From contig NZ_BAABEO010000023.1 of the NCBI RefSeq assembly GCF_039540195.1, positions 62,001-126,000 on the forward strand: 64,000 nucleotides of DNA. Reading direction: 5' to 3'. The position numbers and the translations under genes are program-made. Positions 44,604 through 53,605 of this stretch are shown one piece after another; position 1 is the first letter of the stretch, and the number at the start of each line of letters is the position of its first letter. Under the pieces are notes generated by a model. It made no database searches. It saw only the letters and a list, made by a program, of their open reading frames with translations, and was not told where the DNA came from. Origin of the DNA: Zafaria ginkgonis. GTDB lineage: Bacteria; Actinomycetota; Actinomycetes; Actinomycetales; Micrococcaceae.

Positions 44604-46565
44604 GTGAAAGCCCTGAAAACCTCCCTGACGGCTCTGGCCGCGCTGGCCGTGGTCCTGGCCCAGGCCGCGGTGCCCGCGGCGGCCCCGATCTCCGCACCCG
44701 CCCCGGCAGCGGTACCGGCGGCGCTCCAGGAACCCGGCGCCGTGCACTTCACCGCGGCGGGGGACTACTCCTCCAGTGCCGCGGCCCTGTCCGTGTTCAA
44801 CCAGATCGACAGCATTTCGCCCGACCTGCACCTGGCCCTCGGGGACCTCTCCTACGGCACCACGGGGCAGGAACAGGCCTGGTGCGACACCGTCACCGGC
44901 GCCGTCGGCGCGGGGTTCCCCTTCGAGCTCCTCTCCGGCAACCACGAAAGCAACGGCCAGAACGGCAACATCAACGACTTCTCCGCCTGCCTGCCCAACC
45001 AGCTGCCCGGCCTCGTCGGCACCTACGGGCGCCAGTGGTACGTCGACGTGCCCGAGGAGGACCCGCTGGTGCGGTTCGTGATGATCTCCCCGAACCTTCC
45101 CTTCACGGACGGCACGTACAACTACAACGCCGGGACCGCGCGCTACAACTGGACGGCCTCCGCCATCGACGGGGCGCGCAGCGCGGACATCCCGTGGGTC
45201 GTGGTCGGCATGCACTACCCCTGCCTGTCCATTGGGGTGTACGCGTGCTCGCCGGGCGCGGACATCACCAACCTGATGCTCAACCGCAAGGTGGACCTGG
45301 TGCTCTCCGGGCACGAGCACGCATACCAGCGCACCCGCCAGCTGGCCACGGGCGTGCCCGGATGCTCCACCCTGGTCCCCGGCACGTACAACGCCTCCTG
45401 CGTGGCGGACCCGGACAACACGATGGCCAAGGGGGCGGGCACGGTCTTCGCCACCGTCGGGACCGGCGGCGTCGCGCTGCGCGACGTGAACATGGCCGAT
45501 TCCGAGGCCGGGTACTTCGCCGCCGCTTCCGGCCTGAACAGCAACCCGACCTGGGGAGCCCTGAACCTCACGCTCCGGCAGGACAGCCTCACGGCCAGCT
45601 TCCGGCGCGCCTCCGGGGGCACGTTCACGGACGACTTCTCCCTCACGGCCGGGGGACCTCCGGCCAACTCTCCGCCGACTGCCTCCTTCACGAACTCCTG
45701 CACCGGCCTGGGCTGTTCCTTCGATGCCAGCGCCTCCTCCGACACCGACGGCACGGTGGCGCAGTACGCCTGGGACTTCGGCGACGGCTCCACCGGCAGC
45801 GGGGCCCTCGCCCAGCACACCTTCGCCGCGGCCGGGACGTACCCGGTGCGGCTCACGGTCACGGACGACGACGGCGCCACCGGCACGCTGCTGCGCTCCG
45901 TCACGGTGACGGCGGGCACCGCGCCGCTGGCCCGCGACACGTTCGGGCGGACCGTCGCCAGCGGGTTCGGCGCCGCGGAGACCGGCGGGACCTGGACCGT
46001 TTCCAGCACGGCGAACACCTCGGTGTCCGGCGGGTTGGGCCGGCTGCGGCTGCCCGCCGCCGGGAACTCGGGCAGCGCCCAGTTGAACGCGGTCTCCTCC
46101 AACAGCACCGACCTCAGGCTGAGCCTGGGGACGGACAAGCCCGCCACGGGCAGCGGCCTGTACCTCTCCACGATCGCGCGCAGCGTCCCCGGAGCCGGGC
46201 AGTACCGGGCCAAGGCCATCCTGATGGCCAACGGGCAGGTCAGGCTCCAGACCGTGCGCACGACGGCGGCGGGCGCGGAGACCGCGCTCCAGACGGCGGT
46301 GACGGTTCCGGGCGTGGCCTACGCCGTGGGGGACCGCCTGGAGGTGCGCGTGCAGGCCACCGGAACCAGCCCCACCACGGTCCGGGCCAAGGTGTGGGAG
46401 CGGGGTGCGGCGGAGCCCGCCGGGTGGCAGGTCTCGGCGACCGATTCGACGGCCGGCCTGCAGGCCGCCGGCGGCGTTGGCCTGCTGGCCTACCTGTCCT
46501 CGAGTTCCACGAACGCGCCGCTGGTGGTGACCGTCGACGACGTGGAGGTGGTTCCGGCGAACTGA
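44604..46565 (+). CDS. Secreted metallophosphoesterase with PKD domain (653 aa)
   Basis: Signal peptide (KALKTSLTALAALAVVLAQ, cut near PAAA). Catalytic domain with purple-acid-phosphatase/calcineurin motifs: FTAAGDYS, LALGDLSYG, LLSGNHES, VVVGMHYPC, LSGHEHAYQR, so all metal ligands are present. Near residues 355-445 is a PKD domain (PPTASFTNSCTG, YAWDFGDGSTGSG, YPVRLTVTDDDG). The last 200 residues (RDTFGRTVASGFGAAETGG to VDDVEVVPAN) look like a beta-sandwich of the concanavalin/DUF1080 type, perhaps for sugar binding. Exported; GTG start with GAGGAG 7 bases upstream. Likely gathers phosphate outside the cell. Confidence 0.88.
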   Translation: MKALKTSLTALAALAVVLAQAAVPAAAPISAPAPAAVPAALQEPGAVHFTAAGDYSSSAAALSVFNQIDSISPDLHLALGDLSYGTTGQEQAWCDTVTGAVGAGFPFELLSGNHESNGQNGNINDFSACLPNQLPGLVGTYGRQWYVDVPEEDPLVRFVMISPNLPFTDGTYNYNAGTARYNWTASAIDGARSADIPWVVVGMHYPCLSIGVYACSPGADITNLMLNRKVDLVLSGHEHAYQRTRQLATGVPGCSTLVPGTYNASCVADPDNTMAKGAGTVFATVGTGGVALRDVNMADSEAGYFAAASGLNSNPTWGALNLTLRQDSLTASFRRASGGTFTDDFSLTAGGPPANSPPTASFTNSCTGLGCSFDASASSDTDGTVAQYAWDFGDGSTGSGALAQHTFAAAGTYPVRLTVTDDDGATGTLLRSVTVTAGTAPLARDTFGRTVASGFGAAETGGTWTVSSTANTSVSGGLGRLRLPAAGNSGSAQLNAVSSNSTDLRLSLGTDKPATGSGLYLSTIARSVPGAGQYRAKAILMANGQVRLQTVRTTAAGAETALQTAVTVPGVAYAVGDRLEVRVQATGTSPTTVRAKVWERGAAEPAGWQVSATDSTAGLQAAGGVGLLAYLSSSSTNAPLVVTVDDVEVVPAN

Positions 46566-46598
46566 CGGCAGTGGCCCGACCGGCCCGACTCCGCTCGA

Positions 46599-46658
46599 CC
46601 CGCCCTTGCCGGAAATATCCCGCCCGCATACGGCAGGGAATTTTCCGGCAAGGGCGGG
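46599..46658. terminator. 17-bp bidirectional hairpin between the phosphatase and hutH
   Basis: CCCGCCCTTGCCGGAAA / TTTCCGGCAAGGGCGGG with an inner CCCGCC..GGCAGGG. Serves convergent genes; same family of arm as 23521 and 44288. Confidence 0.8.
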
Positions 46659-46723
46659 CCGGCGTGAGGGCCGGAGCGCGGGCGCGGAGAGCCGGGGTCC
46701 CGCTACCGGAGGCCCCGCGGGGC

Positions 46724-48286
46724 TCAGAGCAGTTCCGAGCCCAGGGCTCCGTTGGCCGACTCCAGCACCTGCCCGGAGTGGGTGAGCAGGCGCACCGCCT
46801 CGATTTCCGGGGACAGGTAGCGGTCCGTGTCCGGGCCCTCGACCACGGTGCGGATCAGGGTGCGCACGGCGGTGATGGCGGGGGAGGACTTGGAGGTGGC
46901 CACGCCGCCGTCGCGCATGTCCAGGGCGCGGGCGGCGGTGAGCAGTTCCACGGCGAGCACGCGCTCCAGCCCGTCCACGGCCCGGCGCAGCTTCAGCCCC
47001 GCGGCCCAGCCCATGGAGACGTGGTCCTCCTGCATGGCCGACGAGGGGATCGAATCGACCGACGCCGGCACGGCCAGCCGCTTCATCTCCGAGACGATGC
47101 CCGCGGCCGTGTACTGGGCGATCATGTGTCCGGAGTCCACGCCCGGGTCGTCGGCCAGGAACGCGTTCAGCCCGTGGCTGCGCGCCTTGTCCAGGAAGCG
47201 GTCGATGCGCCGTTCGGAGATGGAGGCCATGTCGGCGGCGGCGATCGCCAGGAAGTCCAGCACGTAGCCCACCGGGGCGCCGTGGAAGTTGCCGTTGGAT
47301 TCGACCCGGCCGTCGGTGGTGACCACCGGGTTGTCGATGGCCGAGGCCAGTTCGTACCCGGCCACGGACTCGGCGTGGTCCAGCGTGGCGCGCGCGGCGC
47401 CGTGCACCTGCGGGGCGCAGCGCAGCGAGTAGGCGTCCTGCACGCGGGTGAAGGCGTGGGAGCCTTCCTTCTGTTCGGCGATCAGTGCGGACCCGGCCAG
47501 CACGGCACGCAGGTTCGCGGCGGAGGCCAGCTGCCCGGGGTGGGGGCGCAGGGCGTGCAGGTCCGCGGCGAAGACGTCGTCGGTGCCCAGCAGGCCTTCG
47601 ACGCTCATCGCGGCGGCGAGGTCGGCGGTGGCGAACAGCCGGCGCAGGTCGGCGGCCGCCATGAGCAGCATCCCGAGCATCCCGTCGGTCCCGTTGATCA
47701 GGGCCAGCCCCTCCTTCTCGGCCAGCACCACAGGCTCGATGCCGGCGTCGGCCAGCGCCTTGGCGGCGTCAGCCAGTTCGCCGTCGGCGGTGCGCACCCG
47801 GCCTTCGCCCATCACGGCCAGCGCGCAGTGGGACAGCGGGGCCAGGTCCCCGGAGCAGCCCAGCGACCCGTACTCGCCGACCACCGGGGTGATGCCGGCG
47901 TTCAGCAGCCCGGCGTAGGCCTCCGCCACCACCGGGCGCACGCCCGTGCGGCCGGTGGCCATGGTGTGCAGGCGGTTGAGCATCAGCCCACGCACCACCT
48001 CGCGGTCCACCTCGGCGCCCGAGGACGCCGCGTGCGAACGGATCAGCGAGCGCTGCAGCTGGGTGCGCTGCTCAAGGGGGATCTGCTTGGTCGCCAGCGC
48101 GCCGAAGCCGGTGGAGACCCCGTAGTGCGGGCGCTCGTCGGTCACCAGCGCATCGATGACCGTGCGGGAGTCCTTCATGGCCGCCAGCGCTTCGGTGGAG
48201 AGTTCGACGGCGGCGCCGTGCCGGGCGACGGCCACCACCTCCGCGGGGGAGAGGGGGGCGGTGGTGACGGAGACGGTCTGCTGCAT
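46724..48286 (-). CDS. hutH: Histidine ammonia-lyase HutH (520 aa)
   Basis: Deaminates L-histidine to urocanate using the self-made MIO group. The MIO tripeptide is Cys144-Ser145-Gly146 (in YGSLGCSGDLAPLSH); the textbook tripeptide is Ala-Ser-Gly. Other blocks normal: TDERPHYGVSTGFGALA, INGTDGML, VQDAYSLRCAPQVHGAA, GNFHGAPVGYVLDF, MQEDHVSMGW. The ATG is 48286; upstream minus-strand AGGATGAGC is a weak ribosome site. Divergent from the IclR gene that probably controls the hut cluster. Confidence 0.96.
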   Translation of the reverse strand: MQQTVSVTTAPLSPAEVVAVARHGAAVELSTEALAAMKDSRTVIDALVTDERPHYGVSTGFGALATKQIPLEQRTQLQRSLIRSHAASSGAEVDREVVRGLMLNRLHTMATGRTGVRPVVAEAYAGLLNAGITPVVGEYGSLGCSGDLAPLSHCALAVMGEGRVRTADGELADAAKALADAGIEPVVLAEKEGLALINGTDGMLGMLLMAAADLRRLFATADLAAAMSVEGLLGTDDVFAADLHALRPHPGQLASAANLRAVLAGSALIAEQKEGSHAFTRVQDAYSLRCAPQVHGAARATLDHAESVAGYELASAIDNPVVTTDGRVESNGNFHGAPVGYVLDFLAIAAADMASISERRIDRFLDKARSHGLNAFLADDPGVDSGHMIAQYTAAGIVSEMKRLAVPASVDSIPSSAMQEDHVSMGWAAGLKLRRAVDGLERVLAVELLTAARALDMRDGGVATSKSSPAITAVRTLIRTVVEGPDTDRYLSPEIEAVRLLTHSGQVLESANGALGSELL

Positions 48287-48343
48287 GCGGGCTCATCCTG
48301 TTCGAAGGTCGGGCACCCGGCCCTTGCCAAGTGCTGAAATTCA

Positions 48344-48362
48344 CGTTTCAATAAGTGAAACG
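48344..48362. promoter_or_regulatory. Palindrome between hutH and the IclR gene, probable hut operator
   Basis: CGTTTCA-ATAAG-TGAAACG, perfect 7-bp arms, 58 bases before hutH and 55 before the iclR ATG. Fits an IclR dimer site controlling both directions. Confidence 0.6.
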
Positions 48363-48416
48363 CAAATGCCGACTGGTGGCAAGGTCTGCCGGTTGGTTCC
48401 CGACCCAGGAGGACCC

Positions 48417-49160
48417 ATGGCCGAAGCCTCGACCCGCACGGTCGAGCGGGCGCTGCAGCTGCTCGGCACCGTGTGCGACGCCGGGCAGATCAGCCTCGCC
48501 GACGCCTCGCGCGGGACCGGGCTCTCCGCCTCGACGGCGCTGCGCCTGCTGCGGACCCTCGAGGCCAGCGGCTTCGTGCGCCGGGACGACGACGGCGGCT
48601 ACCGGCCCGGCATGCGCCTGGTCCAGCTCGGCGCCCAGGCGCTCAGCCACGAGTCGCTGGTCTCGCTCGCCCAGGAGCCCCTCTTCCGGCTGGTCGCCGG
48701 CACCGGCGAATCCGCCTACCTCAACGTGCCCGCCGCGGGCGACAACGACCTCGGCATCTACATCGCCGTGCAGGAGGGCACCCACTCGGTGCGCCACACC
48801 TCCTGGGTCGGGCGGTCCATCCCGTTGGAGGGCACCGCCGCCGGGGCCGTGCTGCGCGGGCAGACGCCGGAGGCGGGCTACGTCGTCGTGGACCGCGGCG
48901 TCGAGCGGGACGTCACCGCCATCGCCGCGCCGGTCATGGCCGGAACCGGTGGCGCGGCGCGCGTGGTCGCCGCGCTCTCCGTCGTCGCACCCTCCTACCG
49001 CACCGGCCCGGAGGAGGTGGCCCGCATCGGCAAGCTGGTCGCCGCGGAGGCGCGATCCCTGCTGGAGGCCCCGGCCGGCCCCGCACCACTTCCCGCCGGC
49101 ACCCAGCTGCCAACCCCCACCCATCTGCCCACCCCCACCCATCTGGAGGACCAGGAATGA
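48417..49160 (+). CDS. IclR-family transcriptional regulator of the hut cluster (247 aa)
   Basis: N-terminal winged helix (TVERALQLLGTVCDAGQISLADASRGTGLSASTALRLLRTLEASGFVRRDDDGGY in parts) and C-terminal IclR effector domain (LAQEPLFRLVAGTGESAYLN, VRHTSWVGRSIPLEGTAAG). The C-terminus ends with a Pro/Thr tail containing PTPTHL twice. ATG 48417 has CCAGGAGG 4 bases upstream; the longer open frame upstream is not used. It overlaps hutU by 4 bases (ATGA), so it is translated with the hut enzymes. Effector unknown; urocanate or histidine is likely by context. Confidence 0.9.
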   Translation: MAEASTRTVERALQLLGTVCDAGQISLADASRGTGLSASTALRLLRTLEASGFVRRDDDGGYRPGMRLVQLGAQALSHESLVSLAQEPLFRLVAGTGESAYLNVPAAGDNDLGIYIAVQEGTHSVRHTSWVGRSIPLEGTAAGAVLRGQTPEAGYVVVDRGVERDVTAIAAPVMAGTGGAARVVAALSVVAPSYRTGPEEVARIGKLVAAEARSLLEAPAGPAPLPAGTQLPTPTHLPTPTHLEDQE

Positions 49161-50842
49161 GCACCGGATTCACCCAGCACGACCCCTCCCGCACCGTCCG
49201 CGCCCCGCGCGGCACGGAGCTGACCGCCAAGAGCTGGCAGACCGAGGCCCCGCTGCGCATGCTCATGAACAACCTCGACCCCGAGGTCGCCGAGCGCCCC
49301 GAGGACCTGGTGGTCTACGGCGGCACCGGCCGCGCCGCCCGCTCCTGGGAGGCGTTTGACGCGATCGTGAAAACCTTGGCCGACCTGGAGGAGGACGAGA
49401 CGCTGCTGGTCCAGTCCGGCAAGCCCGTCGGCGTCTTCCGCACCAACAAGTGGGCCCCGCGCGTGCTGATCGCCAACTCCAACCTGGTCGGCGACTGGGC
49501 CACCTGGCCCGAGTTCCGCAAGCTGGAGGCCGAGGGACTGATGATGTATGGGCAGATGACCGCCGGGTCCTGGATCTACATCGGCACCCAGGGCATCCTG
49601 CAGGGCACCTTCGAGACTTTCGCCGCGGTCGCCAACAAGCGCTTCGGCGGCTCCCTGGCCGGCACGCTGACCCTCACCGGCGGCTGCGGCGGCATGGGCG
49701 GGGCCCAGCCGCTGGCCGTCACCCTCAACGGCGGGGCCGTGCTGATCGTCGACGTCTCGGAAGAGCGCCTGCGCCGCCGCCTGGGCAAGCGCTACCTGGA
49801 CGACGTCGAAACCGACCTGGACGCCGCGATCGCCAAGGTCCTGGCCGCCCAGGCGGAGAAGCGGGCGCTCTCCGTCGGCTACGTCGGCAATGCCGCCGAG
49901 GTCTTCCCCGACATCCTGCGCCGCCACCAGGCCGGGGAACTGACCGTCGACGTCGTCACCGACCAGACCTCCGCCCACGACCCGCTCTCCTACCTGCCGG
50001 TCGAGTACACGGTGGAACAGTGGGCGGCCGAGGCCGCCGCGGATCCGATCGGCTTCACCAAGCTGGCGCAGGCCTCCATGGCCCGCCACGTCGAGGCGAT
50101 GGTCGGCTTCCAGGACGCCGGCGCGGAGGTCTTCGACTACGGCAACTCCATCCGCGACGAGGCCCGCAAGGGCGGCTACGGGCGCGCCTTCGAGTTCCCC
50201 GGCTTCGTTCCGGCCTACATCCGCCCGCTCTTCTGCGAGGGCCTGGGCCCGTTCCGCTGGGTCGCTCTCTCCGGGGACCCGGAGGACATCCGCGTCACCG
50301 ACCAGGCGCTCAAGGAGCTCTTCCCGGAGAACGCCCACCTGCACCGCTGGATCGACGCCGCCGCGGCGCACGTCGAGTTCGAGGGCCTGCCCGCCCGCAT
50401 CTGCTGGCTCGGCTACGGCGAGCGCCACAAGGCCGGCCTGCTGTTCAACGACCTGGTCCGCACCGGCAAGGTCAAGGCCCCCATCGTGATCGGTCGCGAC
50501 CACCTGGACTCCGGCTCCGTGGCCAGCCCGTATCGCGAGACGGAGGCGATGAAGGACGGCTCCGACGCCATCGCCGACTGGCCGCTGCTGAACGCGCTCA
50601 CCGCCGCCTCCTCCGGCGCCACCTGGGTCTCGATCCACCACGGCGGCGGCGTCGGCATCGGCCGCTCCATCCACGCCGGCCAGGTCTCCGTGGCCGACGG
50701 CACCGACCTGGCCGCGGCCAAGCTGGAGGTCCTGCTGACCAACGATCCCGGCATGGGCGTGATCCGCCACGTCGACGCCGGGTACGAGCGGGCCGCCGAG
50801 GTCGCCCGCGAGCGCGGCGTCCGCATCCCGATGGCAGAGTGA
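49157..50842 (+). CDS. hutU: Urocanate hydratase HutU (561 aa)
   Basis: NAD-dependent enzyme making imidazolone propionate from urocanate. Typical segments: NNLDPEVAERPEDLVVYGG, MTAGSWIYIGTQGILQGTFET, TLTGGCGGMGGAQPLA, QTSAHDPLSYLPV, and the signature LPARICWLGYGERHKAG with its conserved Cys. Length usual. Second step of histidine breakdown. Confidence 0.97.
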   Translation: MSTGFTQHDPSRTVRAPRGTELTAKSWQTEAPLRMLMNNLDPEVAERPEDLVVYGGTGRAARSWEAFDAIVKTLADLEEDETLLVQSGKPVGVFRTNKWAPRVLIANSNLVGDWATWPEFRKLEAEGLMMYGQMTAGSWIYIGTQGILQGTFETFAAVANKRFGGSLAGTLTLTGGCGGMGGAQPLAVTLNGGAVLIVDVSEERLRRRLGKRYLDDVETDLDAAIAKVLAAQAEKRALSVGYVGNAAEVFPDILRRHQAGELTVDVVTDQTSAHDPLSYLPVEYTVEQWAAEAAADPIGFTKLAQASMARHVEAMVGFQDAGAEVFDYGNSIRDEARKGGYGRAFEFPGFVPAYIRPLFCEGLGPFRWVALSGDPEDIRVTDQALKELFPENAHLHRWIDAAAAHVEFEGLPARICWLGYGERHKAGLLFNDLVRTGKVKAPIVIGRDHLDSGSVASPYRETEAMKDGSDAIADWPLLNALTAASSGATWVSIHHGGGVGIGRSIHAGQVSVADGTDLAAAKLEVLLTNDPGMGVIRHVDAGYERAAEVARERGVRIPMAE

Positions 50843-50859
50843 GGAGGGTGGCGCAGGGT

Positions 50860-50935
50860 TCTGGCGTGTCGGCTCCGTCGCCCGTTCGCGGCCTGCCCCG
50901 CACGCTCCGCGCACGGGGACCCCTGGCCGCTCTCT
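50860..50935 (+). repeat. Possible degenerate copy of the dispersed repeat
   Basis: After the hutU stop: GGCGTGTCGGCTCCGTCGCC, then CTGCCCCGCACGCTCCGCG. This keeps the order of the 64-bp unit (CGTGTCGACTTCGTCGCC ... CTGCCCCGCGC) with several changes. Weak; could be chance in GC-rich DNA. Confidence 0.35.
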
Positions 50936-50990
50936 CGCGCGGACCCTGCCGCACCTCATTTCCCGTCGCCCGAATAGCCAAGGAGCAGTC

Positions 50991-52268
50991 TTGTCCACCA
51001 TCACCGGCCTCATGGCCGCCATCGCCGACACCGGCCGCGACGAACGCCGCGGCGGCTACAGCCGGGCCGTCTACACCGACGCCGAACAGGACCTGCGCGA
51101 GTGGTTCACCGCCGAGGCCTCCGCGCGCGGGCTGGCCGTGGAGACGGACGCCAACGGGATCCTCTGGGCCTGGTGGGACCTGCACGACGGCGGCACCCGC
51201 CTGCCGGAGTCCTCGCGCCGCGGCGCGCTGGTCACCGGCTCGCACCTGGACTCGGTCCCCGGCGGCGGCGCGTTCGACGGCCCGCTCGGCGTCGCCTCCG
51301 CACTCGCCGCCGTCGACCTGCTGCGCCGGCGCGAGGAATCCGGCGCGCTGCACCGCAACCGGGCCCTCGCCGTCGCCGTGTTCCCCGAGGAGGAGGGCAG
51401 CCGCTTCGGCGTCGCGTGCCTGGGCTCGCGCCTGCTGGCCGGGGCCATCGACCCGGCCAAGGCGCTTCGCCTGCGCGACGCCGACGGGAACACCTTCGCC
51501 GACGTGTCCCGCGCCCACGGACTGGACCCGGACCGGATGGGCCGGGACGAGGCGGCGCTGGGACGCATCGGCGACTTCGTGGAGCTGCATGTGGAGCAGG
51601 GCCGCGGCCTGAACTCCGCGGAATTCACCGATCACGCCGGCCGCGGGCCCGCCGTCGCCGTGGGGTCCTCGGTCCTCGGCCACGGCCGCTGGCGGATCTC
51701 CGTCACCGGGCAGGGCAACCACGCCGGCACCACCCTGATGGAGGACCGGGCCGATCCGATGGTCGCCGCCGCGCAGATCGTGCTCGCGGTGCGCAAGCTC
51801 GCCGCCGCGGTCCCCGGGGCGCGCGCGACCGTCGGGCGGCTGGAACCTGTCCCCGGCGGCACCAACGTCATCGCCTCCCGGGTGGACCTCTGGCTGGACG
51901 TCCGGCACCCGGAGGACGCGGTGGTTGCGGACCTCGTCGAGCGCCTTCACGGGCAGGCCCAGAAGATCGCGGCGTTCGAGGGCTGCTCCGCCCAACTGTT
52001 CGAGGAGTCCTACAGCGGCACCGTGCACTTCGACGCCGCCCTGGCCCGCTCGCTGGAGCACTCCGTCCGGCGCACGGTGCCCGGTGCGCCGGTGCTGGCC
52101 ACCGGTGCCGGGCACGACGCCGGGGTGCTGGCCTCCGTGGTTCCCACCGGCATGCTCTTCGTGCGCAACCCCACCGGCATCAGCCACTCGCCGGAGGAAT
52201 TCGTGGAGGACGACGACGCCGAGGCCGGCGTGGTGGCGCTCGCCGACGCGCTGGAGGACCTGCTGTGA
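50991..52268 (+). CDS. M20-family amidohydrolase (allantoate amidohydrolase / N-carbamoyl amino acid hydrolase type, 425 aa)
   Basis: Dizinc hydrolase: GSHLDSVPGGGAFDGPLG (His, Asp), PEEEGSRFG (Glu), ELHVEQGRGL (His), GNHAGTT (dimer lid), C-terminal GISHSPEE (His). TTG start with AAGGAG 6 bases upstream. It lies between hutU and hutF, as in hut clusters of other actinobacteria. There is no HutG-type formylglutamate deformylase in the window, so this enzyme may release formate from N-formyl-glutamate, or it may act on another N-acyl or N-carbamoyl amino acid. Gene stop overlaps the hutF start (GTGA). Confidence 0.85.
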   Translation: MSTITGLMAAIADTGRDERRGGYSRAVYTDAEQDLREWFTAEASARGLAVETDANGILWAWWDLHDGGTRLPESSRRGALVTGSHLDSVPGGGAFDGPLGVASALAAVDLLRRREESGALHRNRALAVAVFPEEEGSRFGVACLGSRLLAGAIDPAKALRLRDADGNTFADVSRAHGLDPDRMGRDEAALGRIGDFVELHVEQGRGLNSAEFTDHAGRGPAVAVGSSVLGHGRWRISVTGQGNHAGTTLMEDRADPMVAAAQIVLAVRKLAAAVPGARATVGRLEPVPGGTNVIASRVDLWLDVRHPEDAVVADLVERLHGQAQKIAAFEGCSAQLFEESYSGTVHFDAALARSLEHSVRRTVPGAPVLATGAGHDAGVLASVVPTGMLFVRNPTGISHSPEEFVEDDDAEAGVVALADALEDLL

Positions 52269-53605
52269 GCACGGGACCGGCGGGGAAGGATTCGGCGGGG
52301 GAGGGCCTGCTCCGCGTTCCCGGCCCGGTCAACGCCCACTCCCATGCCTTCCACCGGATCCTGCGCGGGCGCACCCACGAGGGCGAAGCCGGCGGGGCCG
52401 GAACCTTCTGGACGTGGCGGGACCAGATGTACGCCGCGGCCCAACGGCTGGACCCCGCCGGATACGAACAGCTCGCCACCGCGGTGTTCGCCGAGATGGT
52501 GGTCAGCGGGTGGACCGCGGTGGGGGAGTTCCACTACCTGCACCACGGCCCGGATGGGGTCCCGTACGGGGCCGCCGGGAGCGCCGCCGGAAACTGGTCC
52601 GGGCACGCCATGGAACGCGCGCTGGCCCGCGCCGCGAAGGCGGCCGGGATCCGGCTGGTCCTGCTGGATACCTGCTATTTGCGCGGCGGGCTGGACGCTT
52701 CCGGCGCCCCGCTGCCGCTGAACCCGACCCAGGCCCGCTTCACCGACGGCGACGCCGCCGGCTGGCTGGAGCGCCTGGCCTCGCTGCGCGCCGCGCTGGA
52801 CGAAGAAAATGGTGTTGGGGAGGGCAGCGGGAAGGGGCTGGTCAGCCTCGGCGCCGCCATCCACTCGGTGCGCGCCGTGGGGGAGGAGGACCTGGCCGCC
52901 ATTGCCGCCGGGCTGGACGACGTCCTCGGGCCCGGCGTTTCGGGAGATGGCGCCCCGCTGCACGTGCACCTGTCCGAACAGCCCGCCGAGAACGCCGCCT
53001 GCCTCGCCGCCACCGGCACCACGCCCACCGGCCTGCTGGCCCGCCACGGGCTGCTCTCTCCGCGGCTCTCCGCGGTCCACGCCACGCACCTGACCGGGGA
53101 GGACATCGCCGCGCTGGGGGCGGCGCGGGCCACCGTCGTGATGTGCCCGACCACCGAGGCGGACCTTGCCGACGGGATCGGCCCGGCCCGCGAACTCGCC
53201 GACGCCGGCGCGGTGATCGCGCTCGGCAGTGACCAGCACGCCGTCGTCGACCCCTACCTGGAGATGCGCGCGCTCGAGCACGGCGAGCGCCTGCGCACGG
53301 GCATCCGCGGCCGCTTCGCCCCGGCCGAACTGGCCGCCGCCGCCCGGAAGGGCGGGCTGCGCAGCCTGGGCTTGTTTTCCACCGATGGCCTGCCTTCCAA
53401 CGACGACCACCTGTTGGTCCGCACCGGCAGCGTCCGCACCGCCGGCGCCCGGCCCGCCCAACTGCCGCTCGCCGCGACCGCAGCGGACGTGGCCGCCGTC
53501 GTCGTCAACGGCGTGACGGTCGCCCGGGACGGGATCCACACCAGGCTCGGCGATCCGGCCGAGTTGTACGCCGCCTTCCTGGCCGAGCATCCGGAGTTCG
53601 CATGA
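52265..53605 (+). CDS. hutF: Formimidoylglutamate deiminase HutF (446 aa)
   Basis: Amidohydrolase-superfamily enzyme converting N-formimino-L-glutamate to N-formyl-L-glutamate and ammonia. Metal motif PVNAHSHAFHRILRG, then LHVHLSEQPAEN, SAVHATHLTGEDI, and ALGSDQHAVVDPYLEMRALEHGERL in parts. The N-terminus is shorter than usual: only about 20 residues precede the metal motif, where classical HutF has near 50, so one strand of the small beta domain seems missing. The GTG overlaps the previous stop by 4 bases; the longer open frame is the neighbour's other frame. Followed by hutI with ATGA overlap. Confidence 0.9.
   Translation: MSTGPAGKDSAGEGLLRVPGPVNAHSHAFHRILRGRTHEGEAGGAGTFWTWRDQMYAAAQRLDPAGYEQLATAVFAEMVVSGWTAVGEFHYLHHGPDGVPYGAAGSAAGNWSGHAMERALARAAKAAGIRLVLLDTCYLRGGLDASGAPLPLNPTQARFTDGDAAGWLERLASLRAALDEENGVGEGSGKGLVSLGAAIHSVRAVGEEDLAAIAAGLDDVLGPGVSGDGAPLHVHLSEQPAENAACLAATGTTPTGLLARHGLLSPRLSAVHATHLTGEDIAALGAARATVVMCPTTEADLADGIGPARELADAGAVIALGSDQHAVVDPYLEMRALEHGERLRTGIRGRFAPAELAAAARKGGLRSLGLFSTDGLPSNDDHLLVRTGSVRTAGARPAQLPLAATAADVAAVVVNGVTVARDGIHTRLGDPAELYAAFLAEHPEFA

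Noticed and set aside
50843..50990. A small gene between hutU and the M20 gene.
   Set aside because: Frames run through from neighbours and have no start with a ribosome site; the stretch looks like a degraded repeat.
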